This document shows, one piece after another, positions 23,687-35,841 of a stretch of DNA of 64,000 bases. The DNA comes from Amoebophrya sp. A120 (Eukaryota; Sar; Dinophyceae; Syndiniales; Amoebophryaceae): the NCBI GenBank assembly GCA_905178155.1, contig CAJINV010000001.1, positions 13,904,664-13,968,663 on the forward strand, written 5' to 3'. The first letter of the stretch is position 1, and every line of letters starts with the position of its first letter. The notes under the pieces were generated by a model, which worked only from the letters and a program-made list of their open reading frames with translations, was not told where the DNA came from and did no database searches. The position numbers were made by a program, and so were the translations under genes.

Positions 23687-24739
23687 ATGGACGAAGCGAG
23701 CAAGGCCTGGCTGAACGTGCAGCACTTTGACACGTTGACTGCACCTCTATACGAACTGGGCGGCAAATGGAGAAAGATCGAAACTTCCGTCACCCAAACC
23801 CAAGCTTCTCAAAGCGGCACAACGGCGGCAACCGCGACGACCGCATCTTCCTCGTCTAGCACATCGTCGGCTACCTCCGCGTCGTCCTCTTCCGTGGCTG
23901 GCAGTGCAGCCGGCGCGCAGGCAGTTCAGAATCAGAACAAGAATACCAACATTGTGGAAATCACACTGCACGATGTAGGACACCTTTCCCGGATGGACTG
24001 CCTAGTCTTCCAGAATTGGTACGGCTCCGTCCTCAACCTGTACGAGGTTGGACCGCAGCAGCGCGAAAAGCTGATTCTTCGCGATTACCGCATGGTGAAA
24101 TACCCCAGTTTCGAAACGGATCAGCAAAGCTACTTTGCCATCTACCGGTCGCAGCTAGACACCACGGAGTTCTTTCACCGCTCTTCGCACAATCGCAACG
24201 TGAAGCTCCGGGCCAAGCTGACGCAGGAGAGTCCGGTCTGGGGGCAGTGCAGCGTGCGGCACATCGCGGCGTACCGCTTTGAAAAAGGCCAGCCGAGCAG
24301 GACCGAGCAAGATCTTCTGGCCGCGCAGCAAGCCGGGGCTGCGGGCGCCGGTAGTGGATCGCAAAGCGACTCGCAGGGCAGTAGCTACGCGCCATCAACA
24401 ACGTCTGGGGCGGCGGGGGCAGGAGGAAGTGTAATTGCAAGCGGTGCAACTAGTACCACCGGAGGCGGCAGCGGTGCAGGAGCGGTTGCTTCTAGTGCAC
24501 CAACAACTAAGAATAGACCTCTAGTACAACTACCTCGTCCTCGCGATCAGTACGACTTGGATTTAGTGGAGCTTGCTGCTCGGTTCTCCGTGAACCCGAC
24601 CAAAAACCCTGCGAGTGCTGGTGGTACCAGCTCCTCGGCCCTGGTTTCGGAAAGCGACCCGGAGCAGCAAGCGTCCGCAGCAGAAACGGGAGAGATTTGG
24701 GACATTGTGATGGCCACTGGTTCGGAGTGGCGCCGGTAG
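23687..24739 (+). CDS. Hypothetical protein, Ser/Thr/Ala-rich inserts
   Basis: Intact 350-codon frame from ATG 23687 to TAG 24737-24739. A globular core is interrupted by two low-complexity inserts (Ser/Thr/Ala, residues ~38-85; Gly/Ala/Ser, residues ~215-280). The core includes NIVEITLHDVGHLSRMDCLV, FQNWYGSVLNLYEV and SYFAIYRSQLDTTEFFH. The arrangement of an isolated beta-rich domain is faintly reminiscent of nicolin-1-like proteins, but I would not name it. The stop sits in CGGTAGAAAG, so a donor there and further exons are possible; a short later frame (to 24900, ending in KVNLK) did not join in phase. Confidence 0.6.
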   Translation: MDEASKAWLNVQHFDTLTAPLYELGGKWRKIETSVTQTQASQSGTTAATATTASSSSSTSSATSASSSSVAGSAAGAQAVQNQNKNTNIVEITLHDVGHLSRMDCLVFQNWYGSVLNLYEVGPQQREKLILRDYRMVKYPSFETDQQSYFAIYRSQLDTTEFFHRSSHNRNVKLRAKLTQESPVWGQCSVRHIAAYRFEKGQPSRTEQDLLAAQQAGAAGAGSGSQSDSQGSSYAPSTTSGAAGAGGSVIASGATSTTGGGSGAGAVASSAPTTKNRPLVQLPRPRDQYDLDLVELAARFSVNPTKNPASAGGTSSSALVSESDPEQQASAAETGEIWDIVMATGSEWRR

Positions 24740-25713
24740 AAAGTGGAGGCTCTTCTGGCAAGTGTGGACGACTACATCATAGAACGTACGAGCATGATAT
24801 GTTCTTTTTGCTCTGCCTCCAAATTGCAATGAATGCCGGGAATATGCTGATGCTACAGCTGCTCCGTATGATTCAGACCAATAAGGTCAACCTCAAGTAA
24901 AGGTAAGGCACAGACTGCAAGCGAGGAAAGACCGCAACCCTGTCCTGCGCTTTTGTATACTGCAACATGAATTAGAATTTCTTGAAGATGTGCTCGAGCG
25001 ACGAGGATGTTCTTTCTTTCTCTCAGATGACTCCCGGCGGCATGATCAATCAGCGTGCGTCCTGTTCCATGCTATTTTCCCTGCGATCGATCCGATTTTT
25101 GTGTGTTGCTTTTTAAGGCTACAAGCTGTGTTGGCACACAACAAACACACTGATCACGCATAGTACCGGTTGAAGTAAGTGAGTACGCGAAGCGACAGGA
25201 ACTAGTTTCGTCTATATCATCATGGTCAGGTGTATTGTCATTCGTTTCGAAGCGATTTCTGTCTTGACATCGCTTCTATTACCCTATCTGTACCACAGAC
25301 GTGTAATCATGTGAACAGATAGAGCTGTTGAACAAAGTGCAGGCGCATCATTCGAGATATCTAAGTGACATGGAGCATCCGCTTCGCGGCCACTTGCCTA
25401 AGCTAAAGACAAGTAGAAAGAGAAGCAAAACCGGTTCCATTGGTGGACAAAAGGCACCCTTCTAGAACAAAGATAAGGACAATGAATTGTAGCATGTACT
25501 CTAGAAAAAGGATGCGGACACTGTCAGCATAGCGAGATACTTTTGACGTAGTTGAATGAAACAGAAAGATCAGTACCTATGGAAGTAGAACTAGCTACAA
25601 GCCAAACACCGAGAAACTTTGGCTTTCGGCATCTCAGAAGAAGCAAAGATACACCCCCGAGAGAAAATTGTAGTATTCTCAAAATAAAACACACGCCGCG
25701 AACCAGAAAGAAG
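24740..25713. other. Intergenic, nothing recognised
   Basis: About 970 bp without a supportable gene. A short Met-rich frame around 24830-24900 could be a terminal exon of the upstream gene, but I could not make it join in frame. Confidence 0.4.
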
Positions 25714-28700
25714 ATGGTAAGTGTTGTTGAGAAGAACGACAAGCACAAGCAGGAGCAGGCACAACTATCAAGAATTTTGCGACGTCGCTAGTACTTGCCG
25801 TAGTCCGTGCTCCCGTATTTCAGTCTCGCTACCTCCACACTGTGCAGCGGATACGTCGGCGGGACTAGTAGTACTACACCAAATAAACGAAAGAACAACG
25901 TGAACAAGAAGGCGCTCCACCACAACCAAAACAGAGAAGTTTCGTGTATGAAAAGAAAAATCTGAAGCGAAAGCGAAAGAAGAATCGTTTCTCCTTTGTG
26001 TAAACAAATAAACGCATTTGTGTACCCACAGCGGCTTCTAAGACTTCATCCCCAGCGCCAGCAGTACTACACCGAGTGGGCTTATCACCAGGGGCGCACT
26101 TTCGCTATTGATGCGGTGCTAAACGTTGTTGTACGACCTGAAATGACGAAAGTTGTCGAGGAAAACATCGCGGAACCCCTCCTCGTTTCCGAGGCGGCCG
26201 AAGCTGCGGACAAGGTGTGACTCTTTTCCTTGTCTTGTACCTACCATTTTTGTCGGGTGAATCTTTCAGCAGCCAGTAACACCAGGGCAGGAGGTGCAGT
26301 GTCATTTTCGTATAGAGTTTGGACATCTTCAACCAAACTGGAAGTTAGTTGTAGGCAAATGAAATGAAGACTATCAAACAAGACTGTAAGCCTAGTACGC
26401 TCTCTCCACCATGCTCAACAGGTTTGTCCCGGCGACGGATCAGATTCCGAAAGAAGTTCAGTGAACAAGGCTCCTTGCGGGGCGACCAGTGTGCAGCTAG
26501 AGGAACCGGATCTCGTTACCACGAGCGCGATGATCATCAAAAAGGACGAAGCGGTGGCCGCTCCGCCTTCCAGTACTGACGGCGACGCGTCTTCGACGGA
26601 AGTGCATGTCGTTCGTCACAGCCAAAGCGAGCACGAAACCGAGGACACTGAAAGAGCCATCACAGAGATCCTGACCAAAGCGCCAGCGGGCACGGCAAGA
26701 AATGAAACAAGTTCACGTTCTACCGCGTCGTGCGATGAGCCGCGGCCAGATGATAACCTGGCTTCCAAGGAAGCATCGCAGGAAGAGAGCGAGCGGGAGG
26801 CTGGTGTGGAGCAGCATGCAAATGCTGTGTCGGGCTCTGCCACTGACGAAAAGGAAAAGCATCCGCAATCTGCTAGCGCCGATGCAACTTCTGCACTACC
26901 ATCAGCACCTGCGGAGATGGCAAACAAGGCAAACGAAGACTCAGGCGCGACTGTGTCTGAAGTGCTGCAACAGGCAGATGCTTCATCTACGTTTGATCAT
27001 GGCGCGCAACAAGAAAAAGAAGAGCAGGAAGTACAACCGACTTCTACAGATTGTGAAACAGGTGCCGAAGAAGCATCTTCTTCGCTAGTCAATGAGAACC
27101 ATAAACCGCCCTCCGTGCCCACAGTTGCAGACGTACTGGCGTCACCACTTGAATTTGTCTGGTCGGAGAACCAAAAGGCCCGGATGAACGTCACCGGCGG
27201 AGATACGGAGCGGACAATCACCTGCAAAAAAATCTCGTATTTTTGGATAGTTGAGTACTTAAGCGCGAATGCAACTGATCATGCAAAAGCAATGCGGCTT
27301 TAGGCTTCCTTCAGACATCTTGTGCATCTACTTGTGAAGTAGATGTTAGAGAACACAAAGAAAATTTACGGGATGGATTTGGTCTATTATCTGACATGGT
27401 TTTTGTCTTGCCTGGGCTGTCACGACAATTGAATTTTCATGCTTTGTCCAGGTATATCCTCCGGCACTTTCATCACCGCACGACGCACGACAAGGACAGC
27501 TGGATGAAGGGAACGGAGTTACTGACCCTGCTCACCGACCCGCACGACCCCCACACGTTGTCCGACCTGCTCGTTTTCCTCAAGGAGTGCAACGAGGAGA
27601 AGGCCAGGTACGAGATCCGTGGGGAGGACAGCGTGCTGGAGGTGCGGGCCAACCGCCGGGTAGATCCGGCTACGTGCCACGCGAATGCTGCGGCGACCGG
27701 CGGTAATCAACATGGGCAACATCATCTTCACGCCGCACATCATGGTGGAAGTTACCATGTTCACAGAGACAATTACCAGCACCACAGTGGTAGAGGAGGA
27801 CCTTCACAAAGGGATCCAAATCTCAATCACAACTCATCATCACACCACAGTAGTACCAAGAATCATCACAACAGCAACATTCACAAGCACTACCAGAACC
27901 AGGCGGTTTACACAACCGAAGATGGACTCGCAGGGATCGCCACGACGTCTGGGGGCGCAACGAGCAGTGGGGGTGGGGAAAGCATCAAGACGTCGCGACC
28001 TCCGCGGACTGCTTCCTCTGTGAGAAGCAAAAGCAGTGGGGGTAGGCTTTTTTATTGTGTTTGCTTCTTGAGTACTTGAGAAAGAGAATGAGATCCTGTC
28101 GCGTTTCAGAAGTTGCCTTGATGTTTTTGTTGCATGCAGACAAGGAGATCTACTTCTACATCGCAGTCTGAATTTCCCTGAAGCTGCAAGTCTCTCCTTG
28201 ACTAAGTATAAGTAAATCTAAATCAGTATCGCTCATGGCCGACATTAAAAGGTCGTAAGTTAACCGGCCTCGACGTCGTGTCCAGCGCCGAGACGGCTTC
28301 GGCTCAGTCACGATCGAAATCTCCGGCTCACCGAAATAAGAAGAAGCAGAAGGGAACGTCCAAAGGGTCGAAGACCACGACTGGCACCAATAATCACAAG
28401 AGCAGCCCCGCCGAGGACCAGCTTTCGCACGCGGATGAAGCGGGCGCGTCAGGCGAGGCTGACGTAGAGACGTCAGCGAAAGTAAAAAAGACAAAGCACG
28501 CCAAAAAGAGCGAGCGGACGCAGCAAGTGGAGAAGACAACCACAACAGGAGCTGCACCTTCTTCAGGGGAAGCAGGCACTGCAAGCAAAGGCTCGGGGAA
28601 ACAGAAGAATAAAGCGAACAAGAGTGCAAACAGCTCGAGTAAACCACGACGCGAATCAGAAGTTGAAGTCGTCGCTGGTGCAGTAACCGCAGCACCAGAT

Positions 28701-31646
28701 CACGTACACGTAGACGCTTGCAGTAAAGATGAAGATAATGCAGCAGTTTCAGTTAGCTCTGCAAAGATTGATGGAGACGAGGAAAACATTAAAGAGAAAG
28801 GAAAAGTAGAGCAGGACGCTGCAGGAGCTCAGGATACTGCAGCCTCCGCAGAGCGTAATGACTCGCCGACTACAGAACCAACGCTAACGCAGAAGCAACC
28901 GGGTGCGAGCAAAAAAGCGAAGGCCAACAAGAAGAGAAAGGCTGCTAGTCAAAAAGCCTCTCCAGCTAGCGCTACCGCGGGTGACGAAGCAGAACCACTA
29001 TCGAAAAACCCAGGCACGGAAGCTGACGAAAAAGATGAAAAATCCAGCAAGTCCTCTACTAGTACTGGCGCAGAGCCTTCAACAACTACGCCATCTAAGC
29101 AGGCCGCACAGCGCGCGAAAGGTAAGTCTAAGGAGAGAGATAACACCGGAGGTGAAGGAGCATCAGAAGCAACGAAATGTAAGACCGCCGCTTCTACGCG
29201 CGCAACGACGGCTTCGAACTCGCGAAAGCGCAGCAAGGAGAAGGGAAAAAAGGTGAACGAGGAACTGTTTGCGCAGAAGTACGGTCTCGATGAGCTTGCC
29301 CTGCGTAAGTTGCACGAGCTTCCGCCGGAAAAGCAGCAAGAGGCAATGAAGAAGTTCAATCCGGTGCGGGCCATCGCTGTCGAGGATTACTCGCGAGTCT
29401 TCATGGCTTTCATGAAAAAGTTGCGCGACCCCGAAGAAAAGCAACCGGGCCCAAATAGCAACGCCATGATCCGAATGTGGAAGCCCGGAGAAGATTTCGT
29501 CCCGTCCGGCGTTGTTGGGGGCGAGGTGCCGCGAGCCGCCATGGAACAAGCACCGGAGCAAGACGCGACGCCCCAGCCCTTGCAGTTTTACGAGTACAAC
29601 AGGAGATCGATCTTTTTTGTTTGTTGAACGATTTGATGTCTCATCTGTAGTTCACATGATGATAGACATAGATTTTGCATCCGTTGTACAGCGAGGCTCG
29701 CACTCGAAAAAGAAACTCAAGAATCAGATTTTGACTTGCTTAAACTGCTGAACTAAACAGGGCGGATGCAGCAGCTGTGCCGCAGTTCGTCTTCGTAAAC
29801 TACGATCCAAGCAGTGTAGGGGCAAAGACGGGAGCAGCTACGTTGGTACATGTGGATGCAAACGGTATTGCTGAGTGATTATCTTCTACTTGTTCTTCGG
29901 AACTCGTATGATTATCTTTACAGTTGCTATCTTTGGAGAACAACCTCAGTGCCGTTGTCGTGTCAGTCCGTTTCCTGTCGAATAATAAATTCGCTTTGTC
30001 TTCACAAAATCAAGACAACTACAGGGAACATGATTCCGGCGGCTTCAACGGCCACGGGCGCGGGAGCGACGCTGGCGTCAACGGCCTCTACACCGGTGGC
30101 TTACGCCTACCCCGCAGCTGCGACACCCGGGGCGACCCACCAGTACTACATGGTCCCAACGACTCCGACAACCGCCTGCTTCGCGATATGGCGTTCTCAA
30201 ACGTTACATTCTCAACTGTTACATGAAATTTGTCATGCAAGAACGGCAAAAGTGAAAGGGAAAAGATTGGGCCTCTTGCATTACAGGTTTGGAGCAGATT
30301 ATGATGCTATCTAGCGCGTCGAGAAGTTGTCATGCAGAGAAGGCTTGATCGTGTGAAGAGCGACAGTGTTTTTGCATGACAGATCATGTAACAGTTGAGA
30401 ATGTAACATTTGAGAACGCCATACGCGACCTCGACTCCCGTCAGTGCCATTTACCACTCGACCACAGGGGCGGCGGCGACTGCCACTCCAGTTTCGGCCG
30501 ACACTGCCACACCAGGTTCGTTTGTTTCCGACGATGTTCACGTTTACCATCATCATGTCTTTCACAGTAGTAGCCCAACGCATGCACAACATGCTCTCTC
30601 GTCTTTTGGTGGTGCAGCAGGGGAAAATCTCATGTCCATGCCTACCGCAATGCCAAGCGCCACGCCAAAAGCAATGGCCGCAACTTGTGCGACGAAAGCC
30701 AGTTTCAGGAAGAACAGTAACAGTAAGGCGCTTCTTGCGCCTCTTCCGGAGAAAAACAAGAATAAGAAACCGCTCGTAGCTGCGGTAGGGACAGCACCGT
30801 ACGACGCGTTTAGTGGCGTGTTTTTTGCAACAAACCAAGGAACAGAGGCACAAGACGGCGACAAAGAAAAACGAAAGACGATGAAATCTACAAGTCCCTC
30901 ATCCAATGTAAGCTCAGCTGCTGTTGCAGTTGCGCCCCCGCCCTACGGTGGTGCTTTCAATAATAGTGAGAACTGCGTCCGTGATTCTGGCGTGAGCAGG
31001 TACCCGAAGCAAAGCGGCGCCACACTTTATCCGGTCCAGACAGGGGCGCGCGATGCTCTTCTCATAGCTGCGACCGCTGCTGCGCAGCAAGAAAGCTCAG
31101 TCAACCCTCTCATGGCTGGAAGTATCAGCAGCAGCGGTAGTAGCGAAGCATACGTTGTCGCCGGCGACTTCCATTACAATAACTACTACGGTGTTGATGC
31201 CCGCGGTCAGGCACAGTGGCAGACCGCTTCTGCGAATGATGGAAATATGAACAGTGCTACACCTCCCACCTTCTACCAGCTCTTCGGATAAACAGATTTG
31301 GTGTGCTTGAGTGTGAGCATGTTCTAGAAAAGACAAAGAAATCTTCTAAAACAACTACGACGCGCTTTTATCCATTTTAAGAACAGCCACGAAGATCTGG
31401 ATCCTGTCGTGATTGATTCTAAAGGCTTTTTCAAGAATGTGAATGCTCGCTGTCGCTGTTCTACTCGTCTCTATCGACCTGCTCTGCACGACTTCTTTAC
31501 ACAGAGCTGTCGATGGCGTTTCTCTTGTTGGAACGTGTTAGCTCGTGGCTACATGGTCTCTTCTTTTTTTGTCTTATTTCAGGTAGCGTATCGTCCTCGT
31601 CGAAAAACCAGCAGCATTCGAAAACGAAAAATCGACCTTCCAGCGC

Positions 31647-31679
<33 letters not shown>

Positions 31680-32270
31680 CTACCGGATTCGTCCTGGGGC
31701 TTTCCAGCAGTTTGCACAACCGGTGTTCACGGCCGCGCCCACGCAATACGCAACGGCTGCTGGGGCATCGCATCGTACTGCGAAAATATAATCGCGACGC
31801 GTTGTTCTACCTAGGTTGCGTTTCTTATTCTTGCCTTTATCGTAAATGTTCACGTTCAGTGTGTGTAGAGTTGTTAGATTTCTTGTTCTCTCCCTTGGCT
31901 CTGTGTCTCGTCTCCTCTATTCATTGTTGGTTGAGTAAGTTGTGCCGCCCCGCCGTATGGTCATGGTGCTGGGTTACAAGGGTTACTGATCATGAATGGC
32001 AAACACAAAGAAACAATTACAGAAACGCTGTACAATCCTGCGGCCACGTGGGCTACACTGATGCCTGCGCAGCAGATGCAGCAATTCTACAACCCTGCGG
32101 CGAGGACGCAGCACCGACATAAAACCGTTAGTGGAGCAGGACGGCCGCAGCAAGTGTCACAACCGCCACGTAGTGCGGTGAGAGGAGCAACAAGTGGAGG
32201 TACAACTTCCGCGGCTACTTCATCTACGGCGAAGCACACCGGGGACGACGCATCGAAAGCTACTTTATGA
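25714..32270 (+). CDS. Large low-complexity protein, 1507 aa (12 exons, one introner)
   Basis: Exons 25714-25716 (ATG alone), 26032-26214, 26422-27254, 27452-28041, 28252-29602, 29761-29864, 30025-30186, 30429-31286, 31583-31774 and 32023-32270 join with every phase closing to 1507 aa; with the introner removed the count of spliced segments is ten. Introns 29603-29760 and 31287-31582 would have GA-AG ends; the intron 30187-30423 is an introner. Residues ~330-395 (KKISYFWIVEYILRHFHHR ... KGTELLTLL ... RYEIRG) have the look of a small winged-helix, faintly like the N-terminal part of KptA/Tpt1 2'-phosphotransferases; the rest is Glu/Ser/Ala, Lys-rich, His-rich and Pro/Ala/Gln-rich disorder, with a polyGln run near 31650. 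Function unknown. An alternative last acceptor near 31943 would add ~26 in-frame residues. Confidence 0.65.
30187..30423 (+). mobile_element. Introner (237 bp), near-perfect 40-bp inverted repeats, TSD CGCGA
   Basis: The element begins TATGGCGTTCTCAAACGTTA and ends with the reverse complement of nearly the same 40 bases (one mismatch seen). It is flanked by CGCGA at 30182-30186 and 30424-30428. Removing element plus one CGCGA restores the frame (GCC TGC TTC GCG ACC TCG). The ends are not GT-AG. The interior carries several TGTCATGCA or TGCATGACA motifs also found in other introners here. Confidence 0.92.
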
Positions 32271-33831
32271 ATTTTATGTTGAAGTCTGCAGCATGTCCTC
32301 TCCATCGTAGCGGGCACATCGTGAATGAACCACAACATGTAAACAAAATCTATCAACGCGCGTCAGTCTCTTCTTCGTATATGGCATGAAGAATCTACTT
32401 TTTCAATTCATCTAGCTTCGCCTGTTGTGCTGGACCCACGACCTCACGCTACCTAGTACTAATTTCAATTTCCAGAAAAACGGTCTTCTGGTACTGAACA
32501 ATTTGAATTTCATCCAAAACCAAAAGATATTGTCTCCACCACTTAGTCTATCCCGCTCCTAGTAGTTGAACGAAGAAAGACTCCCAGACTTAAGTTCAAA
32601 CTTATCAGAAATAACACGACTTCCCTCGATCGGTACTCTTACCTGAGGTTCTGAAAACATGTTTTGCAGCTTTGCAATTTTGCTATTGCTCCTTGACAAT
32701 TTCGCATAAGTATCTTTCTACATAAGAGCAGAAGATGAAGAATTATTTTCCTGTCTTCGTCGCACCCAGCAGCCGCAACGGTGTCGGCTCGTCTTCTGCA
32801 AAGGGGTTGGCCCTAGTTAGTATGTGTACGGAATTGATGACTATGCGACCTTCACTCCAGCAGAAGAACAGCCGGCGCACTGTTTACCGCAGTTGCTGAC
32901 CGAATATGAACGAAAAGAACAAAAAATGAAACTGTATGAAATGTAAGGACGGCTTCTGCTGATGTGGATGCATGTCGGCGGGCGGTACTTACTTCTCCTG
33001 TCACAGAGAGGTACTTGGAACCAAGTACTTGGTATGACCATGGTATAATGCTGATTCTGATAATATGCAATGAAAATGAATGGAATTCGAATTTTGATAT
33101 CTTGTGCCTGCCACCTGCTCCGCAAGCTGCGCTAACAAGTAACTGCTTCTGCTGCAAAATCTGGCGCTGAGATTCTCTTCATGTTTTGACCGGAATTAGA
33201 AATAGACGCACAAACATGAGCTCCGGCAGTGACAGATGAAGATCAACCCAGAGGACACAAAAAGCACTCACTAGGATTTTTGCTCCGGGAAATCGAGATC
33301 AGCGAGCTGTTCCTGAAGATCGAGATCCTTCTACACGGTTAGTAGGGATGAAAAAATTGCTTGACGCACGGAAGCACCTGTAGCCGAAATTATTACTGGC
33401 TTAACCAGACGGTAATATTCTGATCTGAATCATGCTCATGATCCATCCGTAATCTACTCCGTGATCCTGTCAGTCAAAAATCCATTTTGAGAAGGGACCT
33501 ACGAACCCAAGGGACGCAGCAATTTTTTTCGAAAAGCAAAAGATCTATTACTATTTTGATTTTCTGTGTCATGTTGTACCATGATGAAGATGACATGATG
33601 CTCACTTCTAAAACATTGCATATGTCCTTGAGTCGTTCGCAAACTTCAGTCAGCGACCCCAGTTCTCATGTTATCCCTCTCGTGAAGATCATCCTCCTGC
33701 TTGCCCCGATTTATGATAAAACTCCCCAAGAAGAAGCCGATCCCAATATCATTGATATACAGCCCTAGTATGGAAGCAGCGCAACAACTCTCTTGCGTGT
33801 TTTTCCGTTGATCTCATCGAATTCGAAAGAC
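32271..33831. other. Intergenic, nothing recognised
   Basis: About 1.55 kb, AT-richer, with short frames on both strands that show no coding character. It separates two + strand genes. Confidence 0.45.
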
Positions 33832-35841
33832 ATGTTAGAACTACAGCAACATCAGATGGACGGATTTCCGCCGCGAAAAAGGGTGAAGCAACAAGCGGCA
33901 AGTGGCTTGGAGGATTTCGATTGTTACAAGCTGCATCCAGAATATTTGCAGTGCGTGCCAGCCTTGGAATGTCCTCGCGATGTTTTCGAGAACCATCAGG
34001 GTGCGGATCCTGAACCACCGGCACCGCTAGCGCCCGCTCATCTGATCCTACCAACTACCGGTGCTGGCAAATGTTCCTCCGTAGCAAGCTCAAACAAAAG
34101 CGCCGCCGCCACAGTCGTGGTGTCCCTGGAGCAGACGTTGCTAGGCAACATCAAAGCGACGGCACTAGGCGCCGACCACCCGTCGAGTACTACCCCTGAA
34201 ATGAGCACGATGACTCCCGACAGAATACTTGACAAACTGGTTGTGCGCAGCAGAAGGACATTAGAGGATGAAGACGACAGTCCGGCAAAGAACGTCACTG
34301 CGTTTTTCCTCAGCGAGCGCTCGCCCGACCAAACTTGCAGTGGAGGCGCACTGTTCGCAAAACGCACAAATATTCTTACCGAGTGTCACTGCCAGAATGC
34401 CGTGCCTGATGAACATGAACCAGGAGCACCTACTACATGGTCCTATGGTCGTGCAAAAGAGTTCCAAATCCAACCGCCTCCGCTTGGCGACGGAGAAGTA
34501 GACCAGATTTCCTTTCTGCGCATCCTAGACGCAGATCCCGAGGGAGCAGTGTTTGTCCTGGCTGGCCGGACGCGGGTGGAAAGTGCTTTTGCCGCTGCGT
34601 TGTCGGGGACGAAATCCGCCTTGAGTGGACGCTGGAGATACTTCCTGTACTACTGCAGGAGTAGAGATGAGAACAAGAATAATTTTTCGGGTACTACTAG
34701 TTCTTCGACCGGTGTTGAGCTCTTATCTTACGCGGGTGAGATCGATTTCATGCCGGCCAGTGTGCAACAGCTCGAGCAAGAAGAAATCGAGGCGCTGCAG
34801 GGGGAAGTAGAAGATATGGAGCAAGCAGATGAAAACATGCGAACAGAAGGACAGCAGGGAGCTACCGTTGAAGCTGATAGTCGCAAAGCTGAGCAGCCGT
34901 CGCCTTCCAACACAGTCACAGCGACAAGTAGAGCCAAAGAGTCGCGCTTAGCTCTCGACCGCGACCTGGAACGCATCAAATACGTGGTCGCGCGGAGACG
35001 AAAAAACAAAACGCAGGAAAACATTACGGACAAGACCAGCGACGTAGCGGTAAAGATCTATTTGGTGGACCACGAAAATCTGCTCCGCTCGGCGGATGCA
35101 ACACTACCCTGTTCGAACACGCCCCCAAGTGGAACAATTGCTCAAGAAACCCGACAAGTCCTCCTGCACCCGAGCGGTCCCTTGCTTCCGGATACGATCT
35201 GTGGCCTCGGACCACGAAATCATTCCGGCGGTCGTTTGCTTGCGAGATACCGCAAACACCACGCCGTGTTGGTTCATCTGCGCGCGGATGAAGGGAGGTT
35301 CACCGTGGAAAGCGACGCGGGACAAATTTGCCCTGGGATTGCTGCCGTGTGCGATTCACGGGGCGGAAGATTTCGCCGATTATTTTTCAACAGCGAATTT
35401 ATCGTCGTCGTCGAGGAGAACACAAAATTAGACGTCGATCTGATGGAGGACGAGTCTCACGAAGACCCTACAACATCGTCGTCCGCGCGCACGCTCCTCC
35501 TCTCGATTTTCCCCTTCTTGCCAAACTGTAATCTGCCTGACAAGTCTACTGTTCGTGTGGCAGCTACCGCGAGTGTGTCCGCCCTGCTCGGAACGGATCT
35601 TCCGATCGAAAGCGTGCTTCACTTGAAGGACATCAGCGAAACGGAGATGGCGTTTTTTGACGCAAAAACGCACAAATGGCAAGTTCTGAAAGCCAACAAC
35701 GAGGAGCATGCAATTCTCAACACTGTGAAGAAGGTAGATCCGGCTCAGATGACAGCGGCTGAGAACGATGAGGATGCGATATTGCCTAATGGAATTCGGA
35801 AGGCAGCACTTCTACAGTTTCTAGATCGAATGGAAGAATAG
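33832..35841 (+). CDS. Hypothetical protein, 669 aa
   Basis: Single-exon frame from ATG 33832 to TAG 35839-35841. The N-terminus has a basic PPRKRVKQQ patch that could be a nuclear localisation signal. An acidic Glu/Gln-rich segment lies at residues ~315-375 (QLEQEEIEALQGEVEDMEQ), followed by a basic RRRKNKTQ. The C-terminal half alternates hydrophobic strands (HHAVLVHLRADEGRF; RFRRLFFNSEFIVVVEENTK; RTLLLSIFPFLPNCNL), giving a beta-propeller-like impression as in WD-type nuclear scaffold proteins. No WD signature is clear, so I leave it unnamed. Confidence 0.7.
   Translation: MLELQQHQMDGFPPRKRVKQQAASGLEDFDCYKLHPEYLQCVPALECPRDVFENHQGADPEPPAPLAPAHLILPTTGAGKCSSVASSNKSAAATVVVSLEQTLLGNIKATALGADHPSSTTPEMSTMTPDRILDKLVVRSRRTLEDEDDSPAKNVTAFFLSERSPDQTCSGGALFAKRTNILTECHCQNAVPDEHEPGAPTTWSYGRAKEFQIQPPPLGDGEVDQISFLRILDADPEGAVFVLAGRTRVESAFAAALSGTKSALSGRWRYFLYYCRSRDENKNNFSGTTSSSTGVELLSYAGEIDFMPASVQQLEQEEIEALQGEVEDMEQADENMRTEGQQGATVEADSRKAEQPSPSNTVTATSRAKESRLALDRDLERIKYVVARRRKNKTQENITDKTSDVAVKIYLVDHENLLRSADATLPCSNTPPSGTIAQETRQVLLHPSGPLLPDTICGLGPRNHSGGRLLARYRKHHAVLVHLRADEGRFTVESDAGQICPGIAAVCDSRGGRFRRLFFNSEFIVVVEENTKLDVDLMEDESHEDPTTSSSARTLLLSIFPFLPNCNLPDKSTVRVAATASVSALLGTDLPIESVLHLKDISETEMAFFDAKTHKWQVLKANNEEHAILNTVKKVDPAQMTAAENDEDAILPNGIRKAALLQFLDRMEE

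Noticed and set aside
27720-27910. CATCA-rich stretch that looks like a tandem repeat or CRISPR-like array
   Set aside because: It encodes a His/Ser/Asn-rich run within an in-frame exon; there is no regular spacer-repeat structure.
30311-30853. Minus-strand 180-codon frame across the introner
   Set aside because: It spans the inverted repeat and the opposite strand of an exon whose frame is confirmed by the duplication rule.
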